Source of the DNA: JAEUIA01 sp038330085
GTDB taxonomy: Bacteria > Planctomycetota > UBA1135 > GCA-002686595
Reading direction: 5' to 3'
Length of the DNA stretch: 64,000 nt
NCBI GenBank assembly: GCA_038330085.1
Contig: JBBQNP010000004.1
Location: 1 to 64,000, forward strand
Below, piece by piece: positions 32,411-41,483 of this stretch. The notes under the pieces are model-generated. The model was not told where the DNA came from. It saw only the letters and a program-made list of their open reading frames with translations, and did no database searches. How positions within the stretch are numbered: the first letter of the stretch is position 1; each line of letters opens with the position of its first letter. A program made the translations under genes and the position numbers.

Positions 32411-33618
32411 CCCCGAGCCGCGTGAGCGATTCGCGCCCGATGATGCCGGCCGGCTTCAAGGCCAGTGCGCTGCACTGCGGCATTCGCGCGCGCAAGAACA
32501 AGCTCGACTTGGGCTTCATCGTCGGCGCGCAGGCGTTTCCGGCGTCGGCGATCTTCACGAAGAACCAGCTCGTCGGTGCGCACGTGATCACGTGCCGCGA
32601 GAGCTTGAAGAAGAGCAACGGCAAGGTGCGCGCGCTGCTCGTCAACTCAGGCAACGCGAACTGCTCGACGGGCGACGAAGGCCTCGAGGACGCCCGCCGC
32701 ATCCAGGGCGCGCTCGCCGAGATCGTGGGTTGTCCGCCCGAGCAAGTGCTGTTCATGAGCACGGGCGTGATCGGCGCGCGCTTGCCGGTGGAGAAGATCC
32801 TCGAAGCGCTGCCGAACCTCACGTCGAACGCGAACGAGCGCGGCCTCGGCGATTTCGCGCAAGCGATCATGACGACCGACCTCGTGCCGAAGGTCCGGAC
32901 GCTCTCGATCGAGGACAAGAGCGGTCCGCCGTTCCGCATCACCGGCGTCGCGAAGGGCTCGGGGATGATCCATCCGAACATGGCGACGATGCTCGCGTAC
33001 CTCTTGACCGACGGGCCGATGCCGAAGGACACGCGCGCACTGCTGAAGAACACGGCCGCGAAGAGCTTCCACCGGCTCACGGTCGACGGCGACACGTCCC
33101 CGAACGACACGCTGCTCTTGTGGAGTTCGCGCGCAGCGAACGCGACGGCGCAACAGAGCGAGGACCTGCTGGCGCAAGGGCTCGTCGACGTGAGCCAGGA
33201 GCTGTGTCGCACGATCGCGGCCGACGGAGAGGGCGCGACGCGCTTGATGACGGTGCAAGTGCTCGGCGCGCCGACGGAGGATCTGGCCGCGCAGTGCGCG
33301 CGCACGATCGCGACCAGCCCGCTCATCAAGACGGCGGTGCACGGCCGCGATCCGAACTGGGGCCGCATCCTCGCTGCTGCAGGCAGGTCGGGGATCGAGT
33401 TCGACGCGAACAAGGCGCGCGTGTGGATCGGCGACGCCGACGTCTTCAGCAACGGCAAGCCGCATCCCGAGAACGAGCGCGATGCGCACTTGCACCTGCT
33501 CAACCAGCACGAGGTCGTGCTCGGCGTCGATCTCGCCGTGGGCAGTGCGAGCGCGGAAGCGTGGACGTGCGACTTCTCGGCGGACTACGTGCGCATCAAC
33601 GCGGACTACCGTTCGTAA
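32392..33618 (+). CDS. argJ: Bifunctional ornithine acetyltransferase / N-acetylglutamate synthase ArgJ
   Basis: A 408-residue Ntn-fold enzyme that transfers acetyl from acetylornithine to glutamate and so closes the cyclic pathway. Self-cleavage is expected at the Ala-Thr bond in HPNMATMLAYLLTD (about 195-200), and the upstream LLVNSGNANCSTGDEG and GAxSTG-like MSTGVIGARLP are present. HGRDPNWGRILAAAGRSG near residue 315 is typical. No argA or argE is in the cluster, in keeping with ArgJ supplying both activities. The start lies 19 bases inside argH; this overlap is unusual but no later start keeps the conserved N-terminus. Confidence 0.94.
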   Translation: MEQPTLTPSRVSDSRPMMPAGFKASALHCGIRARKNKLDLGFIVGAQAFPASAIFTKNQLVGAHVITCRESLKKSNGKVRALLVNSGNANCSTGDEGLEDARRIQGALAEIVGCPPEQVLFMSTGVIGARLPVEKILEALPNLTSNANERGLGDFAQAIMTTDLVPKVRTLSIEDKSGPPFRITGVAKGSGMIHPNMATMLAYLLTDGPMPKDTRALLKNTAAKSFHRLTVDGDTSPNDTLLLWSSRAANATAQQSEDLLAQGLVDVSQELCRTIAADGEGATRLMTVQVLGAPTEDLAAQCARTIATSPLIKTAVHGRDPNWGRILAAAGRSGIEFDANKARVWIGDADVFSNGKPHPENERDAHLHLLNQHEVVLGVDLAVGSASAEAWTCDFSADYVRINADYRS

Positions 33619-33876
33619 TGGCCGGCTGATGTCGTCACGCAGGCAGTGACAGCAGTCTTGGCGAGGTGGTGGGCCGTCGATCGATCCGGCGACCAAATCG
33701 TGTGTCCGGAGAGCCGGCCTGGCCGAGCCTGGCACCGTATTTGGCGCCGTATTTCGCGTTGCAGCTTGCAGCCCGTGGGTGTGCAATCAAAGGGTCCACC
33801 CCGGCCTCGCGTCGGACATGGCAGCGACGCGTGGCACGCAGCGGACTCGTTCCGATCTCTGTTGGAGACTCCGACC

Positions 33877-34839
33877 ATGAATTCGATTCGCTACCCCGCA
33901 CTTCTCGCGGCGCTCTTCCTCGGTCTCGCTGCTTCTCCATCCGCGGCTCAGGCCCCGGGCCCCGTGCCTTACGCGCTCGACGCGGCCTCCGACTACACGC
34001 ACGGGTGTTACCCGCCGTGCTTGTGCCCGCTCATGTTCAATCCGAACCTGACCGGTGCGTTCACGCTCCAGTTCACGTCGAACGATCCGGCCGGATACAC
34101 GCACTACAACATGCTCAACGTCGACCTGTACTTGGGCGCGACCAACCCCGATCACATCACGGGCAGCGGACAGTATCGGCGCGGCGGTCAAGTCGCGCTG
34201 TTCGAGCAGCTCACGCTCGATCTCTCGGTCAACGGTGCTGCGCCAGAGCACTTCGACAGCGGCCTCGTCAGCCCTGCCGCGCCATTCCCGAACATCGACA
34301 TCTCCGTGTCGATCAACGCCATGGTCTGTCTCGACACCGTGTACCACATCGTTGCGGGACCGGCTGAGGCAGGCACGGGCTACTGCTTCGGCGACGGATC
34401 GGGCACAGCTTGTCCGTGCGGGAACGCGGGAGCGCCGGGCAACGGTTGCGGCAACTCGCTCAACGGTTCCGGCGCCAACCTTCTCGGCAGCGGATCGCCG
34501 AGCCTCTCGTCCGACACGGTCGTGCTCCAGTCATTCGGAACACCCGATGCATCCGCGCTCTATTTTCAGGGCACGCAACAGACCAACGGCGGCGCGGGAA
34601 GCGCGTTCGGCGACGGCCTGCGTTGCGCGAGCGGCACGGTGCGACGCCTGCGAACCGTGCAACCCGTCGGCGGACAAGCGCACCTCCCCGGGCCTTCCGA
34701 TCCGTCGCTTTCGGCGCTGGGCGCGATCACGAGCCCGGGCACGTACGAGTACCAGGTCTGGTATCGCAACGCGGCTCTGTTCTGCACGCCGTCGACGTTC
34801 AACCTGACCAATGGGTACGAGATCACGTGGAACCCTTGA
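33877..34839 (+). CDS. Secreted Cys/Gly-rich protein with GDGSGTACPCGN motif
   Basis: A 320-residue exported protein: signal peptide MNSIRYPALLAALFLGLAAS with AQA cleavage, an N-terminal beta-rich domain (about 25-165) with Cys pairs (CYPPCLCP), then YCFGDGSGTACPCGNAG (about 170-186), GNGCGNSLNGSGANLLGSG and a C-terminal beta domain. I recognise the GDGSGTACPCGN block as recurring in many exported proteins of the marine Poly30/Pla163-type planctomycetes; its function is not known. Single gene, with a hairpin after its stop. The 258 bp before it (33619-33876) hold no gene; they contain a short direct repeat CCGTATTTGGCG / CCGTATTTCGCG. Confidence 0.72.
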   Translation: MNSIRYPALLAALFLGLAASPSAAQAPGPVPYALDAASDYTHGCYPPCLCPLMFNPNLTGAFTLQFTSNDPAGYTHYNMLNVDLYLGATNPDHITGSGQYRRGGQVALFEQLTLDLSVNGAAPEHFDSGLVSPAAPFPNIDISVSINAMVCLDTVYHIVAGPAEAGTGYCFGDGSGTACPCGNAGAPGNGCGNSLNGSGANLLGSGSPSLSSDTVVLQSFGTPDASALYFQGTQQTNGGAGSAFGDGLRCASGTVRRLRTVQPVGGQAHLPGPSDPSLSALGAITSPGTYEYQVWYRNAALFCTPSTFNLTNGYEITWNP

Positions 34840-34870
34840 TCCGCGCTGCGTCAGTTTGAATCACGCATCG

Positions 34871-34901
34871 CGCAGGCCGACGGCTCGACTGTCGGCCTGC
34901 G
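34871..34901 (+). terminator. Hairpin downstream of the secreted protein gene
   Basis: A perfect 11-bp inverted repeat CGCAGGCCGAC / GTCGGCCTGCG with a 9-nt loop, 31 bp past the stop. No T-run follows, so it may be a Rho-dependent pause site or an mRNA-stabilising end rather than a classical intrinsic terminator. Confidence 0.6.
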
Positions 34902-35000
34902 TGCGTTCGATCGGAATTCAAGCGAGCTCGTGCGCGAGCGCTCGGTCGTAACGATTCTGGCCCCGAACTTGCGAAGGCCGGTCGCTGACGCGCCGACAGG

Positions 35001-36050
35001 ATGAGCACCCCCTCCACGCACGCTGTCGAGAACCTCAAGCAGGATTCGCAGGTGCAATCCGCGCTGAAGGAGGTGCAAGCTCCGGAACAACCTGCGCCGC
35101 ACAAGTCGAGCGTGCTCGCGCGAGCGTCGGCGATGGCCGGAATCCTGCTCGCGCTCGGCCTCGGCTTGGGAACGAGCCTCTACTTGGGTGACTACGGCCC
35201 CTCGAAGAGCTGGATCGAGAAGACCTTGCTCGCCGCCGGCGCCGCCGTCGCCTTCGTCGCGCTCGAACAGGCCCTCGAGGTCTACCTCCTTCGCCGGCTG
35301 CACGACAGCGCAGCGCGTTTCAACCTCAAGCGCGTGCTGCGCCTCTTCGCAGGCTTCGTCGTCGTCGCGGCGCTCGTCAAGATCCTGATCGTCGACTGGC
35401 AAACGGCGTTCGCGTCGCTGGGTCTGGCTTCGTTGATCCTCGGGTTCGCGCTGCAGACGCCCATCACGAGCTTCATCGGCTGGATCTACATCCTCGCGCG
35501 CAAGCCCTACAGCGTCGGCGACCGCATCCGCATCGCGAGCGCGACGGGTGACGTGATCGACGTCGGTTACCTCGACACGACGCTGTGGGAGTTCGGCGGC
35601 GAGTTCCTCTCGACCGATCATCCGAGCGGGCGCGTCATCAAGTTCCCGAACTCCACGGTGCTCTCGACCCCCGTCTACAACTACTCGTGGGCGCTGTTCC
35701 CCTACATCTGGAACGAGATCAAGCTCAACGTCGCGTACGAAAGCGATCTCGAGTTCGTCGCCGGCGTGCTGCGTGACGTCGCCAACGAGCACGTCGGTGA
35801 AGCCATGGCGAAACGGGTCGCGACCTACCGACAGTTGCTGGCCGAAACGCCGGTCGACGAGCTGACGGTCAACGAGCACCCCAACGTCCAGTTCCGCACG
35901 AGCGAAAACACGTGGATCGTCGTCATCCTGCGCTACCTCGTCGAGCCGAAGGAAGCGGGGCGCGTGAAGACTTCGATCTTGAAGACGGCACTCGAACGGC
36001 TGAACGCCCAGCCCGACAGGGTGATGTTCCCGAAGAGCAACGCGCGCTGA
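35001..36050 (+). CDS. MscS family mechanosensitive channel
   Basis: A 349-residue protein with about four membrane helices. The pore helix region reads FASLGLASLILGFALQTPITS (in two parts, LGLASLILGFALQ and TPITSFIGWIYIL) and leads into the beta domain PYSVGDRIRIASATGDVIDV, the MscS core. The C-terminal alpha/beta vestibule follows to residue 340. Known: it opens under membrane tension to release solutes during osmotic downshock. An extra stretch GGEFLSTDHPSGRVI lies in the beta domain. The 40-residue N-terminal part is polar. It stands alone on its strand, 46 bp before the next gene. Confidence 0.9.
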   Translation: MSTPSTHAVENLKQDSQVQSALKEVQAPEQPAPHKSSVLARASAMAGILLALGLGLGTSLYLGDYGPSKSWIEKTLLAAGAAVAFVALEQALEVYLLRRLHDSAARFNLKRVLRLFAGFVVVAALVKILIVDWQTAFASLGLASLILGFALQTPITSFIGWIYILARKPYSVGDRIRIASATGDVIDVGYLDTTLWEFGGEFLSTDHPSGRVIKFPNSTVLSTPVYNYSWALFPYIWNEIKLNVAYESDLEFVAGVLRDVANEHVGEAMAKRVATYRQLLAETPVDELTVNEHPNVQFRTSENTWIVVILRYLVEPKEAGRVKTSILKTALERLNAQPDRVMFPKSNAR

Positions 36051-36096
36051 GGGTGACCGAGCCGAACGTACCCTGCGGTATGCTTCCGGCCCGTTG

Positions 36097-36810
36097 ATGC
36101 GCTCCCCGAAGCTCCCGCTCGTCCTCTTGGCCGTGTACCTCGCGGTCGTTGCGCTCCTGGCATTCGGGCCGGTCGATCGCGGCGATTGGATGCTCGAGAA
36201 CGCGCTCGCGGTCGGCCTCGTCAGCGTGTTGTGGTTCACGCGGCGCGTGTTCCCGTTCTCGAACGTGTCGTACTCGCTGATCTTCGTGTTCCTGGTCTTG
36301 CACGAAGTCGGTGCGCACTACACCTATGCGCTCGTGCCGTACGACGAATGGAGCAAGGCGATCTTCGGCCGCACGATCAACGGCCTGTTCGGTTTCGAGC
36401 GCAACCACTACGACCGGCTCGTGCACTTCTTGTACGGATTCTTGCTCGCATACCCGATGCGCGAAGTGTTCGTGCGCGTCGCCGGTGCGAAGGGTTTCTG
36501 GGGCTATTGTCTGCCGTTGATGATGACGATGGCGACGTCGTGCCTATACGAGATCATCGAGTGGTGGGGCGCGGCGGCGTTCGGCGGCGGGCTGGGAGAG
36601 GCGTACCTCGGCACGCAGGGCGACGAGTTCGATTCGCAGAAGGACATGGCGTTCGCAACGCTCGGCACGCTGCTCTCGCTCGGCCTCGTGTTCGCCCTCC
36701 ATCGCAAGCTCGCGCGCGATTTCCACGCGGAGTGGGTCGAAAGCTTGCGCATCAAACGCAAGCGACCGCTCGGCGAGCAGGCGCTGACGGGGAAAGCTCA
36801 CGCTCCTTGA
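36097..36810 (+). CDS. DUF2238 (YjdF-like) integral membrane protein
   Basis: A 237-residue protein from ATG 36097 (a TTG lies just before it) with about six membrane helices. It shows the family motifs FLVLHEVGAHYTYALVPY (about 65), GFERNHYDRLVHFLYGFLLAYPMRE (in two parts, RNHYDRLVHFLYG) and LYEIIEWWGAA with GTQGDEFDSQKDMAF. The His and acidic residues kept in the membrane hint at a metal-binding or enzymatic role, but none is established. A basic C-terminal tail follows. Confidence 0.85.
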   Translation: MRSPKLPLVLLAVYLAVVALLAFGPVDRGDWMLENALAVGLVSVLWFTRRVFPFSNVSYSLIFVFLVLHEVGAHYTYALVPYDEWSKAIFGRTINGLFGFERNHYDRLVHFLYGFLLAYPMREVFVRVAGAKGFWGYCLPLMMTMATSCLYEIIEWWGAAAFGGGLGEAYLGTQGDEFDSQKDMAFATLGTLLSLGLVFALHRKLARDFHAEWVESLRIKRKRPLGEQALTGKAHAP

Positions 36811-36937
36811 TACGAACGGCCCTCGCCTGACGGGACCCTGCTCGTGCCCACGATTTTCCGAGCTAATTGCGGGTTCCCCAAGCGGTCACGGTCGCTCCAG
36901 ACTCGGATCGAGCTACTCTGGGTCGAAAGATGAGGCG

Positions 36938-39148
36938 ATGAGCGACGTGTCCATGAATGCAGTGATGATGATCGCAACGGCGCTGTTGCCGTGGGTGCAG
37001 GAGCCTTCGAGCAGCACGACCCGGTTCGGGGCGTACGAGTCGACGATCGAGTGGCCCGAGGGAGCGGCCCGCATCACCGTGGCGCCGGCCAACCTCTCCG
37101 CTCTCCTCATCCGGCAGCGGCCCAACTTGCGCGGGCACAACGTGCTGGCGAGCGGGGCCGAGTGTCTCGCGGCGGCCGTCGCGCCGGACGCAACGCTGTA
37201 CTTCCTGCCTGTCGGCGGAGACGTGCTCGGGATCCTCTCACCGCTCGATCCACTGCAGCCGAACGCCGTTCACCAACGCTTGCTCGGTCGCAGAGGCACG
37301 CGGCCCGGCGAAATGCGCGAACCGTCGGGCATCTGCATCGACGCACGCGATCCGTTGCGCGTGCTCGTAGCCGACACGTTGAACCATCGCATCGACGTGT
37401 TCGCCGCCGACGGGTCCGCGCGAGGATCGTTCGGCGGGCGCGGAATCGGTGATGGAGCGCTCGATCATCCCTCCGACGTCGCGGTCGACGCGAGCGGCAA
37501 CGCGTTCGTGTCCGACACGGGCAACGATCGCATCGTCGAGTTCGATGCAACGGGAAAGTTCGTCGCGAGCTTGGGTGGACGCGGCTCGTACCCCGGTCTC
37601 TTCGCGGCTCCGTCGGGCGTCGACGTTTACGGCGAGCAGCTCTTCGTCGCGGACCGCGACAACCACCGCATCCAGGTGCTCGGTCTCGACGGGAAGTACC
37701 AGTACGAATGGGGACAGCACGCGCTGCGCCCGCGCGAAGGACAGGGCAAGTTCCACTACCCGTGCGACGTCGCCGTGTTGCCGGGCGGCCAGAGCGTGCA
37801 GGTGTACGAGGAGATCGAGGACCGCGCTCAGACCTTCGGGCTGCTGCAATCCGACGCGGCCGTCGCACCGGGAGAGCGTGACACGTCGGCGCACTACGCG
37901 GGCGGATGCAGCCTGCGCGGCGACACGCTCGCCCTGATCGAGCCGTCGGGTCCGTCGGTGTCGATCTACGACCTCACGAGCGGCACGCCGATCGAGGTCA
38001 CGCGCTTCGGCAGGTACGGTCGCGGCGCGGGTTTCATGGTGCGCCCCTCGAGCGTGCTGCTCGATGAAAAGGCAGAGATCGTGTACGTCGCCGATCCGTA
38101 TGCGTCGCGGATCAGCTCATACCGCATCGCGCGACCGCGCGAGGAGCCGCTGAAGTACGAGCGCGATCTGGCGCGTCTGGTGCGTTCGGTGGATCTCACG
38201 GCCGAGTCGCTGCCGCTGCGCGACCGCTGGACGATCGAGCCGGCGGGTCTTGCGTTGGATGCCGACGGAAACGTGCTCGTCGCCGACCAGGCCAACGCGC
38301 GCGTCGTCGTGTTCAGCCCGGACCTCGAGCCCGTGCGCGCGTTCGGCGTGCCGATCGATCCCGTCGGTGTCGCGTTCGACGCCAAGACGGGGCGCACGTT
38401 CGTCACCGATCCTGTCGCGCACGCACTCGCCGTCGTCGCGCGCGACGGCACGATCGGCCAAGTCTTCACCAACCCGGAAACGCGTCCGTTCGGCGTCGCG
38501 ATCGGCCACGACGGGCTCGTGTGGATGACCGATCGCGAGAACGGACAGTTGTTGAAGCTGGTGGATGACAAGCTCTCCCCGGTGACGACGCGTGTGAGCG
38601 CGTCAGGGGATCGCCTGGGTCGCGGCGAGTTCGTGAAGCCCGAAGGCATCGCCTGCGACGAGCATGGTCGCATCCTCGTCGTCGAAGCCGGCAACCACCG
38701 ATTCCAACTCTTCGACGCGCAAGGCAAGTACATCGACATGGGCGGCGCGCGCTTCTACACCGAAGCCGCGCGGAATCCGGCCCCCGTTCCGGTCGCGCAC
38801 GCGTGGGACAACGCGCGCAGCCTCACGACGAACGGCGGAACGTGGCGCGTGCTGTGGCGCACGAAGCCGGCCACGATTCCGCGTGGCCAGACGTTCTCGA
38901 TCGACGCCTGGGTGTTCGCCGTCGGTGATCCCACGCACCCCGCCGCCGGCGCCGACCTGCGCGTCGATGCATGGATGCCGGATCACCTGCACGGCATGAC
39001 GCGCGTGCCAGAGATCGTGAAGCGCGACGACGGCGGCTTCACCATCGAGGGCATGTTGTTCCACATGAGCGGCATGTGGGAGATCGACTTCGACGTCGTC
39101 GCTGGTTCGGTCGTCGAGCGTGCGCAATCGCGAGCGGAGCTCGAATGA
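36938..39148 (+). CDS. NHL-repeat beta-propeller protein with C-terminal YtkA-like domain
   Basis: A 736-residue protein. The first 25 residues look like an export signal (ATG 36953 or 36965 may be the real start). Six or more NHL blades follow: EPSGICIDARDPLRVLVADTLNHRI, HPSDVAVDASGNAFVSDTGNDRI and EPAGLALDADGNVLVADQANARV (each given by its NHRI, NDRI or NARV end) and KPEGIACDEHGRILVVEAGNHR. The last 100 residues (AWMPDHLHGMTRVPEI, MLFHMSGMWEIDFDV) resemble YtkA-like beta-sandwich domains with an HGM and an HMSGMW motif that could bind metal. ATGA overlap with the cytochrome c peroxidase gene suggests the two work together in the periplasm. Confidence 0.82.
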   Translation: MSDVSMNAVMMIATALLPWVQEPSSSTTRFGAYESTIEWPEGAARITVAPANLSALLIRQRPNLRGHNVLASGAECLAAAVAPDATLYFLPVGGDVLGILSPLDPLQPNAVHQRLLGRRGTRPGEMREPSGICIDARDPLRVLVADTLNHRIDVFAADGSARGSFGGRGIGDGALDHPSDVAVDASGNAFVSDTGNDRIVEFDATGKFVASLGGRGSYPGLFAAPSGVDVYGEQLFVADRDNHRIQVLGLDGKYQYEWGQHALRPREGQGKFHYPCDVAVLPGGQSVQVYEEIEDRAQTFGLLQSDAAVAPGERDTSAHYAGGCSLRGDTLALIEPSGPSVSIYDLTSGTPIEVTRFGRYGRGAGFMVRPSSVLLDEKAEIVYVADPYASRISSYRIARPREEPLKYERDLARLVRSVDLTAESLPLRDRWTIEPAGLALDADGNVLVADQANARVVVFSPDLEPVRAFGVPIDPVGVAFDAKTGRTFVTDPVAHALAVVARDGTIGQVFTNPETRPFGVAIGHDGLVWMTDRENGQLLKLVDDKLSPVTTRVSASGDRLGRGEFVKPEGIACDEHGRILVVEAGNHRFQLFDAQGKYIDMGGARFYTEAARNPAPVPVAHAWDNARSLTTNGGTWRVLWRTKPATIPRGQTFSIDAWVFAVGDPTHPAAGADLRVDAWMPDHLHGMTRVPEIVKRDDGGFTIEGMLFHMSGMWEIDFDVVAGSVVERAQSRAELE

Positions 39149-40395
39149 TCGCGCTCTTCGCCCTGCTGGCGGTTTGTCTGCCGAATCAAGGACCTACGCC
39201 GGTTCGCAAGAGTTCGCCGAATCAAGAAGCTGTGCCGAATCAAGCTCGAGGCGCAGTCGTGTTCGACGCACAGACGACAGCGCGCATCCTGCAGCACTCA
39301 CCGCTCCCTCCCCCGCCGCCCGATCCGACCAACCATTTCGCCGACGACGAGAACGCGGCTCTGTTGGGGCAGGCACTCTTCTTCGATCCGCGCGCGTCGA
39401 AGAACGGACAGGTGTCGTGCGCGACGTGCCACGATCCCAAGAAGGCGTTCAGCGACGGTCTGCCGCTCGCGCACGGGATGGGTGACGGCCTGCGCAACGC
39501 GCCCTCTCTCTACAACGTCGCCTGGCAGCGCTGGCTCTTTTGGGACGGACGCGCCGATTCGACGTGGGCGCAGGCGTTGCAGCCGATGGAAAACGCGACC
39601 GAGCTCGGCACCGATCGCGCGACGCTCGTCGGTCTCGTCACGCGCGATGCGACGTTGCGCGCGCGTTACGAGCGCGTGTTCGGTCCGGCGGATGCGAGCG
39701 ACGTCGACCGCTCGTTCGCGAACCTGGGCAAGTCGCTTGCCGCGTACGAGCGCAAGCTCGTGAGCAACGACTCGCCCTTCGATCGTTTCGCGCGCGCGTT
39801 GCGCACGAGCGACGCAGCCGGCATCGCCGCGTACCCCGACGACGCCAAGCGCGGCCTCGCTCTGTTCGAAGGCCGCGGGGACTGCCGTCTGTGTCACTCC
39901 GGACCGCTGTTCAGCGACGGCGAGTTCCACGACATCGGCGTGCCCTCCACCGGCGAGCACACGCGGTCGGATCCCGGACGTCACGGCGGACTCGAGCGGC
40001 TCGGACACGATCCCTTCCGCGCGAGCAGCCCGTACAGCGACGCCCCCGACGGCGATCACGCGCGCGATCTCGAGCGGCTCGCGCGCACGCCCGAGACCTT
40101 CGGCCAGATCCGCACACCTTCGTTGCGCAACGTCGCGCTCACCGCGCCGTACATGGACGAGGGCCAGATGGCGACGCTCGACGACGTGTTGCACTTCTAC
40201 TCGACGCGTGCGGGCGCAGTGACGAACGGACACCACGTCGAGACGATCCTGAGACCGCTCGACCTCACCGCGGAGGAGATCGCCGACCTGAAAGCGTTCC
40301 TCGCCACGCTCACGGACGTCTCGCTGCCCGAAGTGCTGCGCGGACCGCCGCCGCTCGAGCCGGTGCCTCCGTCCGGCGAGCGCGCCAAGCACTGA
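39145..40395 (+). CDS. Di-haem cytochrome c peroxidase / MauG family protein
   Basis: A 416-residue exported protein with signal MIALFALLAVCLPNQ. It has two CxxCH haem sites: CATCH (about 94) with FFDPRASKNGQVSCATC before it, and CRLCH (about 252). GDGLRNAPSLYN and IRTPSLRNVALTAPYMDEG are family motifs; the latter holds the distal methionine candidate. Such proteins reduce peroxide or oxidise protein partners. Just after the signal, three short PNQ units (LPNQ, SPNQ, VPNQ) come from a CCGAATCAA DNA repeat. It forms one operon with the NHL/YtkA-like gene (ATGA) and probably with the next gene 20 bp on. Confidence 0.9.
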   Translation: MIALFALLAVCLPNQGPTPVRKSSPNQEAVPNQARGAVVFDAQTTARILQHSPLPPPPPDPTNHFADDENAALLGQALFFDPRASKNGQVSCATCHDPKKAFSDGLPLAHGMGDGLRNAPSLYNVAWQRWLFWDGRADSTWAQALQPMENATELGTDRATLVGLVTRDATLRARYERVFGPADASDVDRSFANLGKSLAAYERKLVSNDSPFDRFARALRTSDAAGIAAYPDDAKRGLALFEGRGDCRLCHSGPLFSDGEFHDIGVPSTGEHTRSDPGRHGGLERLGHDPFRASSPYSDAPDGDHARDLERLARTPETFGQIRTPSLRNVALTAPYMDEGQMATLDDVLHFYSTRAGAVTNGHHVETILRPLDLTAEEIADLKAFLATLTDVSLPEVLRGPPPLEPVPPSGERAKH

Positions 40396-40415
40396 AGGAG
40401 TAGTCTCGCGAGACG

Positions 40416-41483
40416 ATGGCACGCACGGGGATCCGCCTCGCAATCGTCGGGCTCGGCCTGGGCGCGGTGCTCGTGTCGGCGTTCACCTGCGGGGTGGGCG
40501 CCGAGATGATGGGCGGTCCGCAGCAGCGCGTCGGCATCCACCTCGAGTTCGGCGCAGAACCGGGCGCAACGAATCGTGCCGCGGACGACGACTTGATCTC
40601 CGGCACGCGTGACTCGCTGCCGCGCCTGCTCGAATCGACGGGAGCGCGACACGTGAAGGTGCAACCGGTCGATCCGTCGACGCTCGAAGTGACGTTCGAC
40701 CCGCCTCAGCCGTGGAGCGCGGTGCACGGCTTGCGCGCGGACGGCGCCGAAGATGCGCCGCTGCTCCTGCCCGATGCCTTGCTCACGCTGCTCACCACGC
40801 CGTGCGATGTGCGCCTGCTCGAGGTCGAGAGCACGCGGTCAGCCAACCCCGTCGATCGCGATCGCACCGAGCGCCAGCCCGATCACCATCCCGAGCGCGC
40901 GCTCGACGTGTTGCACACTGCGCTGCACGAGGCACCCGTGGGTGGATCCGCCGTCGCTTGGCTCCCGCGCGCCGACGGCAAGGGCGATCTCGTGCCGCTG
41001 CGCGTCGAAGGTGATCATGATCGGCGGATCACGGCTCTCGAGCTATCCAACGCGAAGCGCACGTCCGCCAGCATCGACATGGAGTTCTTCCTGAACGCGT
41101 CCAGCGGCATCGCGCACGCATCGTACCTCGCGGGGCTGGCCGGCCGACGCGTGGCGATCGTCGTCGACGGCAAGATCACTTGGCTCGGTGAGGCACGAGC
41201 CGACGAACGCAAACAGCTCGTGTTCGTCGGCGAGGCGGATTCGACGACCATAGAAGCCTGCGCGTCGATCGTCGCGCAGATCCACAGGCCGCTTTTGCCG
41301 CAGAAACCGCGCATCACCCGCAGTTGGATCGAGCCGAATCACGCTGCGGGCGGCGGCGTTTTCCTCCTCGCGGTCGGAATCGTCAGCGGCTTGTTCGCGC
41401 TCGGCATGCTTTGGGCGTTCGTGCGAGAGATGCGGCGTCCGCCCGCGCGGACACGTGAAGTGGACTGGAGCTCGGCAGCATGA
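40416..41483 (+). CDS. Membrane protein with a SecD-like exported domain
   Basis: A 355-residue protein with a membrane helix at each end (LAIVGLGLGAVLVSAF and VFLLAVGIVSGLFALGMLWAF). The middle resembles the exported P1/head region of SecD: SIDMEFFLNASSGIAHASYL followed by LAGRRVAIVVDGKI (about 205-260) matches the SecD block that ends AIVLDGkv. The six-helix SecD channel is absent. This may be a cut-down SecD-like protein with a new role, or only a fold likeness. It is 20 bp after the peroxidase gene and overlaps the next gene (ATGA). Confidence 0.6.
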   Translation: MARTGIRLAIVGLGLGAVLVSAFTCGVGAEMMGGPQQRVGIHLEFGAEPGATNRAADDDLISGTRDSLPRLLESTGARHVKVQPVDPSTLEVTFDPPQPWSAVHGLRADGAEDAPLLLPDALLTLLTTPCDVRLLEVESTRSANPVDRDRTERQPDHHPERALDVLHTALHEAPVGGSAVAWLPRADGKGDLVPLRVEGDHDRRITALELSNAKRTSASIDMEFFLNASSGIAHASYLAGLAGRRVAIVVDGKITWLGEARADERKQLVFVGEADSTTIEACASIVAQIHRPLLPQKPRITRSWIEPNHAAGGGVFLLAVGIVSGLFALGMLWAFVREMRRPPARTREVDWSSAA

